Source: an uncultured Bacilli bacterium
GTDB lineage: Bacteria; Bacillota_I; Bacilli_A; RF39; UBA660
Direction: 5' to 3'
Assembly: GCA_934122215.1 (NCBI GenBank)
Contig: CAKOWF010000004.1
Location: forward strand, 1 to 46,859
DNA: 46,859 nucleotides
In this document: in pieces, positions 1 to 8,096 of the stretch
How the letters are laid out: each line of letters starts with the position of its first letter
How positions within the stretch are numbered: the stretch's first letter is position 1
Position numbers and translations under genes: made by a program
The notes under the pieces: generated by a model
What the model was told of the DNA's origin: nothing
The model's database searches: none
What the model saw: only the letters and a program-made list of their open reading frames with translations

Positions 1-1132
1 TTATATTTTTCTCATTTATATCAAAAAACATATTATCTAGTAATTTTTTTATTTTTATTTTGGCATTATTAATTAATGATTTTTCTTCTCTTGTTAATGT
101 AACATTATTTGATATTTCAAGTTTATCCCCACTATATTTTTTTGTTATAACTTCATAATAATTTGGATCTGTTTCTTTGAAATTATTTACTATTTTTATT
201 AGTCTTTCACGTTCTTTTCCTTTATATTTTTCTAAGAAACCATTTTGGAAATTTAAAAAATTATTAAGTTTTGTTGAATCTTCTAATAATCCTTTAATTC
301 TTATTTTGGCATTATTAATTAATATTTGTTCTTCTTTTGTTAATTTGACATTATTTGATATTTCAAGCCTATCTCCACTATATTTTTTTGTTATAGCTTC
401 ATAATAATTTGGATTTGTTTCTTTGAACTTATTTACTATTTCTAATACTTTTTCACGATCTTTTTCTTCACATAATTTTTTTGTCCTAATTTGTTTAGAT
501 GAAAAATTAGTGTCTACATTATTTTTTTTAATATCTTTTTTCTCTTTTTTATTTTGTTGTAATGATGCCTTATCCTTATGTTGAAAAATTTTAATTGCTT
601 CATCTTTTAATTTATTAATAAGTGTTCTTAAATCATTTATTTTATCTTTATCTATGTCTTTTTTTAAAATGTCATAATTATGTCCCCAATAGAATGTACT
701 AATTAATTCTTTTTCTTCTTCTGTAATTTGAGATAAAATTTTATAAATAATTTTTTGATATTGAACTGGAAAGTTTTCAATGAAGGAATCTTTTAAATTA
801 TTACCTGCCATTTGTTTTGAATAGTTAGAATATAAATTAAATATTGATGATTGTTTTTTAAAATGATCTAAAATCTGTTGATTTGTCATATTTTCTTTTA
901 ATAATTCTGCTACTTTTTTCAATCTTTGTAAAAAATTTTTTTCAACATTTTCGCATTTTATTTCTTCTTTGTTTAATATATACCCTGTTCCTAAATAATG
1001 ATCACCATATTTTTTCTTCAATAATAATCTTTCTTCTGGTAGTAATGTATCAATTGATAATTGAATAATATCTTTGCTATAAATGTTATATTTTTCAAAT
1101 ATAGATATACCTTTTCTTTTATTCTGGTGCAT
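1..1132 (-). CDS. Repeat protein of unknown function, partial (3' end outside window)
   Basis: An open frame runs from an ATG at 1132 (ribosome binding site AAGGAG just upstream) to the left edge, about 377 codons without a stop, so the C-terminus is missing. The protein is Lys/Asn/Glu-rich with no signal peptide or membrane segment. Two copies of an 82-residue module are visible: the DNA repeats with a 246-bp period, one copy starting near 62 and the other near 308. Each copy has a helix ending KKYSGD, then LEISNNV, then LT[KR]EE. Looser versions (PEERLLLKKKYGDHY, TEEEKELISTFYWGH) occur nearer the N-terminus. The pattern resembles sigma-70 region 4 helices, but that is my inference. Function unknown. 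Confidence 0.75.
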   Translation of the reverse strand, partial: MHQNKRKGISIFEKYNIYSKDIIQLSIDTLLPEERLLLKKKYGDHYLGTGYILNKEEIKCENVEKNFLQRLKKVAELLKENMTNQQILDHFKKQSSIFNLYSNYSKQMAGNNLKDSFIENFPVQYQKIIYKILSQITEEEKELISTFYWGHNYDILKKDIDKDKINDLRTLINKLKDEAIKIFQHKDKASLQQNKKEKKDIKKNNVDTNFSSKQIRTKKLCEEKDREKVLEIVNKFKETNPNYYEAITKKYSGDRLEISNNVKLTKEEQILINNAKIRIKGLLEDSTKLNNFLNFQNGFLEKYKGKERERLIKIVNNFKETDPNYYEVITKKYSGDKLEISNNVTLTREEKSLINNAKIKIKKLLDNMFFDINEKNI

Positions 1133-1197
1133 AAAATATCTCCTTACTTAAACAAATATTATAAATGTTATACATAATTATGTCAATAAAAGGAGGT

Positions 1198-2889
1198 TTA
1201 TCTGAAACCTCCTCCGCCTCCTCCGCCACCGAAGGAACCGCCTCCTCCACCTGATGAAGAAAATCCTCCTCCACCTGATGAATAAGATTCTGCTCTACTT
1301 CTAGCTGATGAAGCTGCATTTACACCACTAGTACTGAATGTATTTATAAAAATAATGTCATCGTAATCAAAATTATAGTTTTCAATATAATCTGGGTATA
1401 ATTCCTTAAATTGTTTTGCCACTTTATTAGCTATACCAAATATTGAAGCAAACATTAGGTATTCATCATATAATTTTACTTCTATAGCTTCTCTTTCCTT
1501 TATATTAGTAAATTCCATCAAGAATTTTTTTAATCCTTGTAGTTGTTTAGCTTCTTCTTTTAAAGAATCATTTAAAGTATAATCTTCATACTTTATAAAT
1601 AATATTTTCTTTTCATTTTTTACTAAATTATTTTCTAATATTAACTTAGCTGCTTCTTTATCTAATACTTTTCCAAACCAATTTAATATTTTGGAATAAT
1701 GTTTTTTAGACCATTTTTCAAATTCTTTTGATTCTAATATTCCATCTTTGCTTGCTTCATATAACATGTTATATAAATCTGATTCTAATTTTTCATCAAA
1801 TTCATTTTTATCTTTAAATATAATAGAACTCTTTTGTTTTGAAATAATACCATTTTTTTCTTCCTTATTTATTGAAACTCTATCTTCTTTAATCCATTTT
1901 AATAAAACAGCTCCCAATAAATCTGTTTGTTTTTTCATTAGTCCATAGTTGTATGCAAGGAAATATGCTCTAAAGATATCTTTATTACATGGAATATCTC
2001 TAAAATTTGGAATATTTTTCATTTTTTTATCTTCCCTAGGTACAATAATTTTATAATTTTGTCCTTTTGTTACAGATATTTTAGGACTTCTAGTTATTAC
2101 CACTATTATAAATATCCATACTGCTAATTGAAATAAAAATGAAAATATAACAATTATTATCGCTAATGTACTAGTCGAATTTTCTACTACTCCTTCTTCA
2201 GCTAATTCATAATAATAGTTGAAATCTTTATCTATTTTACTTAAGTTAGTAAAAGTTCCTTGTGGAAATTTAATTAGTGCTACTATATATTCATTACTAC
2301 TTAAGTATCCATCTGAACTCATTTCAATATAACCGTCATATACATATGCATATCCTTCATATCCATATCCCCATACATCTAGTGTATCGCTATATTTAAA
2401 ATCACTATGTATTTTAATATAAGTTTTATCTGGCTTACTTGATAAATTATGTGGTATCAAAGTAAAATATACCATTTCTGAATCTGTCAATTCATGTACA
2501 AAATTAGTAATTGTATAACTCATTGTATATTTGTGTTTTCCGTATTCTGATATACCAAAACATAATTCTAATCCATTTGAAATTTTGTTTATTCCATATT
2601 TATAAGCTTTGCTATCAAAATTTGATTTTGTATTCCAATATTTTTTGTTTTCAAAATCTATGCCATCCATACTAACTTTATAATTATTTATTTCTGAATC
2701 TCCTAAATTATAATATGGTTTATAACCTTCTGTTCCACTTGACAATTTTGCATCCCATACTTCTGTTACGTGTGCATCTCCATTATTATCAATATAAATA
2801 TCCATTGTTATCGATGAAATACTGTTTGCTTTCGCACAAGGTATGAATAACAATATTGAAAATAATATCAGTAATCTTATTTTTTTCAT
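1198..2889 (-). CDS. DUF2207 family membrane protein
   Basis: 563 aa. A signal peptide (about residues 1-21) precedes an extracellular DUF2207 domain, a hydrophobic segment near residues 238-265, and a cytoplasmic part ending in a glycine/serine tail of about 35 residues. This order is typical of DUF2207 proteins, whose molecular function is not established. The tail is encoded by GGA/GGC-rich triplets and makes a GC-rich island at about 1200-1290 in otherwise AT-rich DNA. The lemA gene lies immediately upstream on the same strand; DUF2207 and LemA are frequent neighbours, which suggests a shared cell-envelope role. Confidence 0.85.
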   Translation of the reverse strand: MKKIRLLILFSILLFIPCAKANSISSITMDIYIDNNGDAHVTEVWDAKLSSGTEGYKPYYNLGDSEINNYKVSMDGIDFENKKYWNTKSNFDSKAYKYGINKISNGLELCFGISEYGKHKYTMSYTITNFVHELTDSEMVYFTLIPHNLSSKPDKTYIKIHSDFKYSDTLDVWGYGYEGYAYVYDGYIEMSSDGYLSSNEYIVALIKFPQGTFTNLSKIDKDFNYYYELAEEGVVENSTSTLAIIIVIFSFLFQLAVWIFIIVVITRSPKISVTKGQNYKIIVPREDKKMKNIPNFRDIPCNKDIFRAYFLAYNYGLMKKQTDLLGAVLLKWIKEDRVSINKEEKNGIISKQKSSIIFKDKNEFDEKLESDLYNMLYEASKDGILESKEFEKWSKKHYSKILNWFGKVLDKEAAKLILENNLVKNEKKILFIKYEDYTLNDSLKEEAKQLQGLKKFLMEFTNIKEREAIEVKLYDEYLMFASIFGIANKVAKQFKELYPDYIENYNFDYDDIIFINTFSTSGVNAASSARSRAESYSSGGGGFSSSGGGGGSFGGGGGGGGFR

Positions 2890-2966
2890 ATACCCTCCTA
2901 TTAACTATATTAAGTTTATCAAAAAAATTGTTTACATACAAGTAAAAAGATATATTTTCATATATC

Positions 2967-3512
2967 TTAGAATTGAACTTTTGGTGTTTCTCTATCTTGT
3001 TCACTTGCTTCAAAAAATTTGAATTTTTCAAATTTAAATATGCTTGCTACTATATTTGATGGAAACATTTCAGTTTTATTATTATAATTTAATACATTAT
3101 CGTTATAGAATTGTCTTGAATATGTAATTTTATTTTCAGCCTCTTCTAGACTTTTTTGTAGATCTAAGAAATTTTGATTTGCTTTTAATTCAGGATAACT
3201 TTCTGTTAAAGCAAATAATCTTGATAAAGCTTGTGTTATTTCTCCATCAGCTTTCATAGCTTCTTCTGGAGTTTTAGCACTTACAGCTTTATTTCTTGCT
3301 TCTACTACTGCTGTTAAAGTTCCCTCTTCATGTTTAGTATATCCTTTAACTGTTTCAACTAAATTTGGAATTAAATCAGCTCTTCTTTTTAAAACTACTT
3401 CAATTTGGCTCCATCCATCTTTTACTTTGTTTTTTAGTCCTACTAATGAATTATAAGTAGATATAACATATAATACTAATAAAATAATTACTATAGTAAT
3501 AATCCATACCAT
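2967..3512 (-). CDS. lemA: LemA family protein
   Basis: 181 aa. One N-terminal membrane segment (residues 2-20) is followed by the LemA motif YNSLVGLKNKVKDGWSQIEV, a long helical domain (PNLVETVKGY), and the conserved C-terminal end FKFFEASEQ...PKVQF. The protein should be membrane-anchored with a soluble helical bundle. Its biochemical role in bacteria is not known. It lies 77 bp upstream of the DUF2207 gene and is probably co-transcribed with it. The start has a GGAGGAATAAAT ribosome binding site. Confidence 0.9.
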   Translation of the reverse strand: MVWIITIVIILLVLYVISTYNSLVGLKNKVKDGWSQIEVVLKRRADLIPNLVETVKGYTKHEEGTLTAVVEARNKAVSAKTPEEAMKADGEITQALSRLFALTESYPELKANQNFLDLQKSLEEAENKITYSRQFYNDNVLNYNNKTEMFPSNIVASIFKFEKFKFFEASEQDRETPKVQF

Positions 3513-3609
3513 ATTTATTCCTCCATTCTAATAACATTATACTTTATTTTTTATCTTTTTGGAATATATTTTTGATTTTTATTAAAAATAATATTGAAAG
3601 GATGATTAT

Positions 3610-3807
3610 ATGAATATAAGTATTAGAGATCATATTAAAAAAAATTTTAAAGATTCTAGTATTCAAGAATTAGAAGATAGTATTGTTGAATCTATTAATT
3701 CTAATGATGAAGTTGTTTTACCAGGATTAGGAGTTTTATTTGAAATTTTGTGGAAAAATACAGATAACACAGATATCATATTAAATACTATTTTTAATAA
3801 TCTATAA
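3610..3807 (+). CDS. sspI: Small acid-soluble spore protein, SspI family
   Basis: 65 aa. The core VLPGLGVLFEILW is the hallmark of SspI (Bacillus: MLPGLGVLFEVIW), and the N-terminal half (IRDHIKKNF, QELEDSIVESI) aligns without gaps to Bacillus SspI. Members are minor spore-core proteins made in the forespore; their exact role is unclear. The AAAGGATG ribosome binding site lies 6-10 bases before the ATG. It is monocistronic or precedes the lipoprotein gene at 3860. I saw no well-spaced sigma-G promoter. Together with sigK and the CotD-like gene it supports spore formation. Confidence 0.9.
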   Translation: MNISIRDHIKKNFKDSSIQELEDSIVESINSNDEVVLPGLGVLFEILWKNTDNTDIILNTIFNNL

Positions 3808-3815
3808 TTTTATTG

Positions 3816-3851
3816 CCTTATTAATTAATAATGTGATATTATTTAATAAGG
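3816..3851 (+). promoter_or_regulatory. Hairpin overlapping the lipoprotein ribosome binding site
   Basis: CCTTATTAA at 3816-3824 is perfectly complementary to TTAATAAGG at 3843-3851, with further A-T pairs inside. The 3' arm covers the first bases of the AAGGAGG Shine-Dalgarno of the gene at 3860. The hairpin could terminate sspI transcription weakly or mask the ribosome binding site; this is structural inference only. Confidence 0.4.
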
Positions 3852-3859
3852 AGGATCGT

Positions 3860-4306
3860 ATGAAAAAATTATTTAGTATTTTATTTAGCGCTATTATCAT
3901 ATTCCTACTGTCTGGATGTACTACTACAAAATCTTATACATTTAAAGTAACAACTAATGACAATATAAAAATAACTTTAAGAACTAATAATGGTTATGAT
4001 ATTAGTTCTGATGTGCCATTTGAATTAAAGAAAAATAAAGAAATCATTTCTTATGGATTTTTTATAACTATTGAAAGTTACAATGAATATCAAGATTTAA
4101 TTAACAATAATGATAAAGTAGAATTAATTGAAAATAATTCTAACGACGATATTGATTACCTATTCTATAAATATGATACTGATATACCAGAATATAACTA
4201 TGTTATTAAGATTAAAAACTCAAATACAGGGATGATTATAGCTAATAATATATCTTTAGATTCTGCAAAAGATATGTTTGAACATCTAAGTTTTAAAAAA
4301 ATATAA
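3860..4306 (+). CDS. Putative lipoprotein of unknown function
   Basis: 148 aa from the ATG at 3860, chosen because AAGGAGG lies 6 bases upstream; an in-frame ATG at 3833 has no ribosome binding site. A basic start (MKKLF), a hydrophobic stretch and the lipobox LLSGC (Cys about residue 20) predict a diacylglyceryl-modified lipoprotein on the outer face of the membrane. The rest is a small beta-rich domain with many Asn/Asp residues. I do not recognise a family. It is followed by a terminator shared with tyrS. Confidence 0.75.
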   Translation: MKKLFSILFSAIIIFLLSGCTTTKSYTFKVTTNDNIKITLRTNNGYDISSDVPFELKKNKEIISYGFFITIESYNEYQDLINNNDKVELIENNSNDDIDYLFYKYDTDIPEYNYVIKIKNSNTGMIIANNISLDSAKDMFEHLSFKKI

Positions 4307-4330
4307 TAAAAAAGCCATTAAGGCTTTTTA
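4306..4330. terminator. Bidirectional terminator between the lipoprotein gene and tyrS
   Basis: AAAAAGCC-ATTA-GGCTTTTT forms a strong hairpin with T-runs on both strands. It serves the convergent genes on either side. Confidence 0.8.
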
Positions 4331-5551
4331 TTTATATATACCCATATAATATTTTTTCTTTCCCTTACGGATAATTAAATATTTATTTCCAATTGCTTTT
4401 GATTTATCTATTAATTCATTTTCATCTAACATTTTATTTCCATTAATAGTTATTGATCCTGCACTTATAAATTCTCTTGCTTCTCTTTTACTTGTGGCTA
4501 TAGAATTATTTACAAGTAAATCTATTAAATTTAATTCTGCTGCTTCAAAATTTGGAACATCTTTAAAAGCATCTTCTATTTCATCAATACTTAAACTATT
4601 TATGTTGCCACTAAATAAAGCTTCACTTATTTTAACTGCTTTATTGAATTCTTCTTCTCCATGTAAGAATGTTATAACTTCTTTAGCTAAGGTTCTTTGA
4701 GCTAATCTTAATTCTGGTTGTTTATTATGTTCTACTTCTATATTTTCTATTTCTTCTTTTGTTAAGAATGTTAATTTTTTAAGATAATCTATTACACTTG
4801 TATCATCTGAATTTATTAAATATTGATATAATTCATAAGATGATGTTTTATTTTTATCTAACCATAAAGCATTTCCTTCAGTTTTTCCAAATTTTACTCC
4901 GTTAGCGTCTAATACTAATGGCATAGTCATTCCATATAGTTCAACATTGTTTTTCTTACGAGCTAATTCTATACCTGTAGTAATATTACCCCATTGATCC
5001 GATCCTGCTACTTCTAAAGTTGCTCCTTTTGTTTCATATAAATGAACGAAATCTAATCCTTGTAAAATAGTATAAGCAAATTCACAGAAGGTAATACCTG
5101 TTTCTAGTCTTCTACTTATAATGTCTTTATCTAACATATAATTAACATTTATATATTTTCCATAATCTCTTAAGAAATCTATTGTATTTATATCTTTTAT
5201 CCAATCATAATTATTTACTACTTCAAATCCAAATATTTCTTTAGCTTGTTTTGTCAATCCTAAAACATTTTTTTCTACGGCTTCTTTTGTAATCATTTGT
5301 CTTTCTTTAGATGGTTTTGGATCTCCTATTAATCCAGTAGCTCCACCTATTAGTAATATTGGTTTATGACCATATTTAGCTAAACGAGTAGCTATTAAGA
5401 AACTTGAAAAGTGTCCTATATGCATTGAGTCTGCTGTTGGATCAGTTCCAATATAAAATGTTAATTTTTCATTATTTAATTTATTTTCTAATTCTGGACT
5501 ACTTATATCCTTTATTAGTCCTCTCCATTTTAAATCTTCATATAATGTCAT
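4328..5551 (-). CDS. tyrS: Tyrosyl-tRNA synthetase
   Basis: 407 aa, full length. Class I synthetase signatures are HIGH at residues 44-47 and KFGKT (the KMSKS equivalent) at about 220-224. The tyrosine-binding and oligomer core (GSDQWGNI near 183-190) and a C-terminal S4 RNA-binding domain (SKREAREFISAGSITING) follow. It charges tRNA-Tyr in the cytoplasm. It is the last gene of a three-gene unit, 11 bp downstream of the dUTPase-like gene, with ribosome binding site AAGGAGG. The T-box at 6718-6912, whose specifier reads UAC (Tyr), should couple its expression to uncharged tRNA-Tyr. Confidence 0.97.
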   Translation of the reverse strand: MTLYEDLKWRGLIKDISSPELENKLNNEKLTFYIGTDPTADSMHIGHFSSFLIATRLAKYGHKPILLIGGATGLIGDPKPSKERQMITKEAVEKNVLGLTKQAKEIFGFEVVNNYDWIKDINTIDFLRDYGKYINVNYMLDKDIISRRLETGITFCEFAYTILQGLDFVHLYETKGATLEVAGSDQWGNITTGIELARKKNNVELYGMTMPLVLDANGVKFGKTEGNALWLDKNKTSSYELYQYLINSDDTSVIDYLKKLTFLTKEEIENIEVEHNKQPELRLAQRTLAKEVITFLHGEEEFNKAVKISEALFSGNINSLSIDEIEDAFKDVPNFEAAELNLIDLLVNNSIATSKREAREFISAGSITINGNKMLDENELIDKSKAIGNKYLIIRKGKKKYYMGIYK

Positions 5552-5562
5552 ATTATTCCTCC

Positions 5563-6042
5563 TTAGTAATTAGTGTTTAATCTTTCTTCTATTATAATTT
5601 GTTTTCTTGCTATCGCATCAATTATTTCAACTTCTTTTATATTTAATTTATCTGATATTAATAATAAATTTGAAAATATATTATTTACTAGTTCTTCACT
5701 TAAATTATTATATAGTTTTGTTCCTAGTATATATGTCTCATTTATTATTTCTAAAATATTTAAATCACTTTTTTTATTAGGTATTTCAATATCCATATTA
5801 AGTACGTTGTAAAAATACATTAACATTGTAAAACAATCTGCCAATTCTTCTAACATTTCTTCTCTTTTTGGCTTTTTAATTGTCCAATATTTAAAGCATT
5901 TAGTTTCATTAACAAATTCTCCTAATTCACTTAAAAATTCTATACAATTTTTTTCGTACATTAATTTATCTTCTTGATATTTTTCTATAAATATATCATC
6001 TAATTTTTTATTTACACTATATACAGTATTCCAATTATTCAT
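5563..6042 (-). CDS. Dimeric dUTPase-like all-alpha NTP pyrophosphatase
   Basis: 159 aa from the ATG at 6042. Motifs IEFLSELGEFVNETKCFKYW (about residues 29-48) and MLEELADCFTML give the acidic EXXE...EXXD metal-binding pattern of the dUTPase_2/MazG-like superfamily, which hydrolyses dUTP to dUMP and pyrophosphate. The start overlaps the end of deoC by 8 bases and has ATAAGGAA upstream; a longer in-frame start lies inside deoC and is unlikely. Sharing an operon with deoC fits deoxynucleotide metabolism; sharing one with tyrS is unexplained. Confidence 0.75.
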   Translation of the reverse strand: MNNWNTVYSVNKKLDDIFIEKYQEDKLMYEKNCIEFLSELGEFVNETKCFKYWTIKKPKREEMLEELADCFTMLMYFYNVLNMDIEIPNKKSDLNILEIINETYILGTKLYNNLSEELVNNIFSNLLLISDKLNIKEVEIIDAIARKQIIIEERLNTNY

Positions 6043-6700
6043 GACAATCACATTCCTTATGGGAATCTTTAATAATTTCGACTCCACTACTAGTCCCTAT
6101 TCTTGTAACACCTAAATCAATAAGTTTTTCTACTTGTTCTAGTGTTTTTATCCCACCACTTGCTTTTATTTCTAATAAATCATTTTTATTTTCACTTATT
6201 ATTTCAACATCACTTAGTTTGACTGGTCCATTAAATCCTGTACATGTTTTTATAAAATTTACAAATGTATCATTACATATTTCTGTTAATTTTGCTATTT
6301 CAATTGGTTCTAGTAGATTTGTTTCTATTATTACTTTTAATACTTTTCCATCTATAGCATCTCTTACTGTTTCTATTTCTTGTTTAATATATTCATAGTC
6401 TTTATTTTTTAGAGCCTCTATATTAATTACCATATCTATTTCATCAGCGCCATTATTTACAGCATCTATTGCTTCAAATTCTTTAGTTGAAATGGTTGAA
6501 TATCCATTTGGAAATCCTATTACAGTTGTTACACCAACATTACTTTCTTTTAACATTTCTTTTACACTTGATACATAGTATGGACTTACACATACTGTTT
6601 CAAATTGATATTTTATAGCATCTTTGCATAATTTTTCTATATCACTAGCTTTAGCATCCATTTTTAAATTTGTACTATCTATATATTTATTTAATTCCAT
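6035..6700 (-). CDS. deoC: Deoxyribose-phosphate aldolase
   Basis: 221 aa, start at 6700 with AAGGAGG 5 bases upstream. It is the class I aldolase that splits 2-deoxyribose-5-phosphate into glyceraldehyde-3-phosphate and acetaldehyde in deoxynucleoside catabolism. The proton-relay lysine is in LKVIIET, the Schiff-base lysine in FIKTCTGF, and KASGGI closes the barrel. It is the first gene after the T-box leader and overlaps the next gene, so it should be transcribed with tyrS. Usually deoC sits with nucleoside phosphorylases or deoxynucleoside transport, so this context is unusual. Confidence 0.95.
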   Translation of the reverse strand: MELNKYIDSTNLKMDAKASDIEKLCKDAIKYQFETVCVSPYYVSSVKEMLKESNVGVTTVIGFPNGYSTISTKEFEAIDAVNNGADEIDMVINIEALKNKDYEYIKQEIETVRDAIDGKVLKVIIETNLLEPIEIAKLTEICNDTFVNFIKTCTGFNGPVKLSDVEIISENKNDLLEIKASGGIKTLEQVEKLIDLGVTRIGTSSGVEIIKDSHKECDCHE

Positions 6701-6717
6701 ATTTTCCTCCTTAATAT

Positions 6718-6912
6718 AAAAAGTCACTATGTATAAGGGCGTAATATACGCGGTACCACCTTATTTCCATAATGACTTATGCTTAATCTCTTAACGCGAG
6801 TAACGATTTAACTCCAAATATGTATTTTCTTATTTAAACTTGATTAGTTTTCATCTACCACTAATTTTCTAATTACCATTTAAATAAGTACTTATTATTT
6901 TTCTCAATTAAT
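6718..6912 (-). promoter_or_regulatory. T-box riboswitch, tyrosine (UAC specifier)
   Basis: On the minus strand the T-box core AAGGTGGTACCGCG lies at about 6763-6750. The antiterminator is well formed: ATAAGG pairs with CCTTAT, a 7-nt bulge UGGUACC exposes the tRNA-binding bases, and GCGTA/TACGC closes a hairpin (about 6765-6733). Stem I begins near AGTAC (about 6890) and has an apical part containing GGTAG and TGAAAA. The base opposite reads GAAAATACAT, placing UAC, a Tyr codon, in the specifier position. An 11-bp stem (6778-6768 with 6731-6721) followed by only a short T-run may be the terminator. The tRNA senses amino-acid starvation for deoC-dUTPase-tyrS. Confidence 0.85.
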
Positions 6913-6919
6913 TAACACT

Positions 6920-6948
6920 AATATACTATTTTTTCTTTTTTTTGTCTA
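6920..6948 (-). promoter_or_regulatory. Candidate sigma-A promoter for the T-box operon
   Basis: TAGACA (6948-6943), a 17-base spacer and TATATT (6925-6920) precede the T-box leader on the minus strand. The promoter overlaps the end of the small gene at 6926-7063. Confidence 0.45.
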
Positions 6949-7063
6949 GTTCTTTTTTTAAAGTTTTTTGAAATTCTTTTTTATTTGAATTAGAATTACT
7001 TTTATATTTACCTATACTTATTCCTGATACAGGTTCTACTTTCCTAATTTTATTTATTTTCAT
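6926..7063 (-). CDS. Small lysine-rich protein of unknown function
   Basis: 45 aa, ATG at 7063 overlapping the last 14 bases of rbfA (ATGAAAATAA), ending in TAG at 6926. The sequence begins MKINKIRKVEPVSGISIGKY and ends in a Lys/Glu run, giving a very basic, probably RNA-associated or disordered protein. Overlap with rbfA suggests translational coupling. No family recognised; it could be a spurious frame, though the biased composition and overlap argue for a gene. Confidence 0.45.
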   Translation of the reverse strand: MKINKIRKVEPVSGISIGKYKSNSNSNKKEFQKTLKKELDKKKKK

Positions 7064-7391
7064 GAATATTTTCTATTATATTTTCTATTTTTTTACCATA
7101 AGCTATTGACTCATCATACACAAATTCTAATTCAGGAATATGTCTTATTTCTAATCTTTCTGCTAGTTCCTTTCTTATAAATCCCGATGCATTTTTTAAT
7201 GCTTTCATTGTTTCAGTTATTTTGTCTTCTTTTAATACTGTTACATATACTTTAGCAAAGCTTAAATCATTTGTTACTTTTACATCTGTTACTGTTACAA
7301 ATCTTATGTCTTCATCTTTTACTTCTGATGCTAGAACATAACTTATTTCTTTTAACATTTGACTAGCTATTCTATCTATTTTTATACTCAT
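7050..7391 (-). CDS. rbfA: Ribosome-binding factor A
   Basis: 113 aa from the ATG at 7391, chosen because AGGTGATGAAA gives the best spacing; two upstream in-frame starts lie on the ribosome binding site itself. RbfA is a single KH-like domain that binds the 30S subunit and helps mature the 5' end of 16S rRNA. Visible features are the N-terminal helix DRIASQMLKEISYVLASEV, VTVTDVKVTNDLSFAKVYVTV and the C-terminal strand IRHIPELEFVYDESI. In most Bacilli rbfA follows infB; here it lies 8 kb away, just downstream of the sigF-like gene. Confidence 0.93.
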   Translation of the reverse strand: MSIKIDRIASQMLKEISYVLASEVKDEDIRFVTVTDVKVTNDLSFAKVYVTVLKEDKITETMKALKNASGFIRKELAERLEIRHIPELEFVYDESIAYGKKIENIIENIHENK

Positions 7392-7443
7392 TTTCATCAC
7401 CTAATTAATTATACCAAATATAAAAAGAAAACTCAACTTAATG

Positions 7444-8088
7444 TTAAGCTACCTTTTCTTTAATAGTATTTCTTATTTTTGTTAATCTTCTAGATACTTT
7501 TACCTGAGACATATTTGTTAAATTACCTATTTCTTCTTGTGATTTAGTTAAATTGTATATTAGTATTTTTTTATCATCATCTGATAAATCTTTTATTGCT
7601 TCTTTTAATTCTATTAACGTATCTATATCTTTATTTTCTACACCTATTACATCTTCTAATAAAAGATCTTTTGTATCACTTTTTATAGAGTAATGAATGC
7701 TTCCTACTGGTTCACTAGCCTTTATTGCTTCTACTAATAGTTCTTCTTCTACTTCCAAATATTCAGATAATTCTTTTATTGTTGGTTCTCTCATTAATTT
7801 TTGTGTCAACAATATTTTACATTTTTCCATTTTTAATTTTAGTTTTGTTAAATCTCTATTTACTTTTATAGTTCTATCTTTTTCTATTAATTTAAACATT
7901 TCTCCAATTATGTATGTATATGCATATGTACTAAATTTTGTTTCTAAATTATTATCATAATTTTTATATGCTTTTGTGAGTCCTAACCATCCAGCTTGAT
8001 ATAAATCTTCTTTACTTTTATAAGATGGAAAACTTTTCATTGCATAATAAATTAATTTGTAGTATTGTTCTACTTCTTCATTTGTCAT
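7444..8088 (-). CDS. sigF: Sporulation-type sigma factor, SigF-like
   Basis: 214 aa. Region 2 is clear (EDLYQAGWLGLTKAY...KFSTYAYTYIIGEM, about residues 27-62), region 3 follows (REPTIKELSEYLEVEEE), and region 4 ends QEEIGNLTNMSQVKVSRR. The layout and the GSIHYSI motif match the SigF/SigB/SigG group better than housekeeping sigma factors. Region 4 is divergent and slightly shortened. It starts 8 bases after a SpoIIAA-like gene with the ribosome binding site AGGTGATAAA. In Bacillus, spoIIAA-spoIIAB-sigF is one operon; spoIIAB is absent here. The sigF name rests on context and family resemblance. Confidence 0.75.
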   Translation of the reverse strand: MTNEEVEQYYKLIYYAMKSFPSYKSKEDLYQAGWLGLTKAYKNYDNNLETKFSTYAYTYIIGEMFKLIEKDRTIKVNRDLTKLKLKMEKCKILLTQKLMREPTIKELSEYLEVEEELLVEAIKASEPVGSIHYSIKSDTKDLLLEDVIGVENKDIDTLIELKEAIKDLSDDDKKILIYNLTKSQEEIGNLTNMSQVKVSRRLTKIRNTIKEKVA

Positions 8089-8096
8089 TTTATCAC

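Noticed and set aside
3562..3593. Sigma-G promoter for sspI (GAATA ... AATAATA)
   Set aside because: The spacer is 20 bases, too long for the usual 17-18, and the -10 lacks the leading C. AT-rich sequence gives many such matches.
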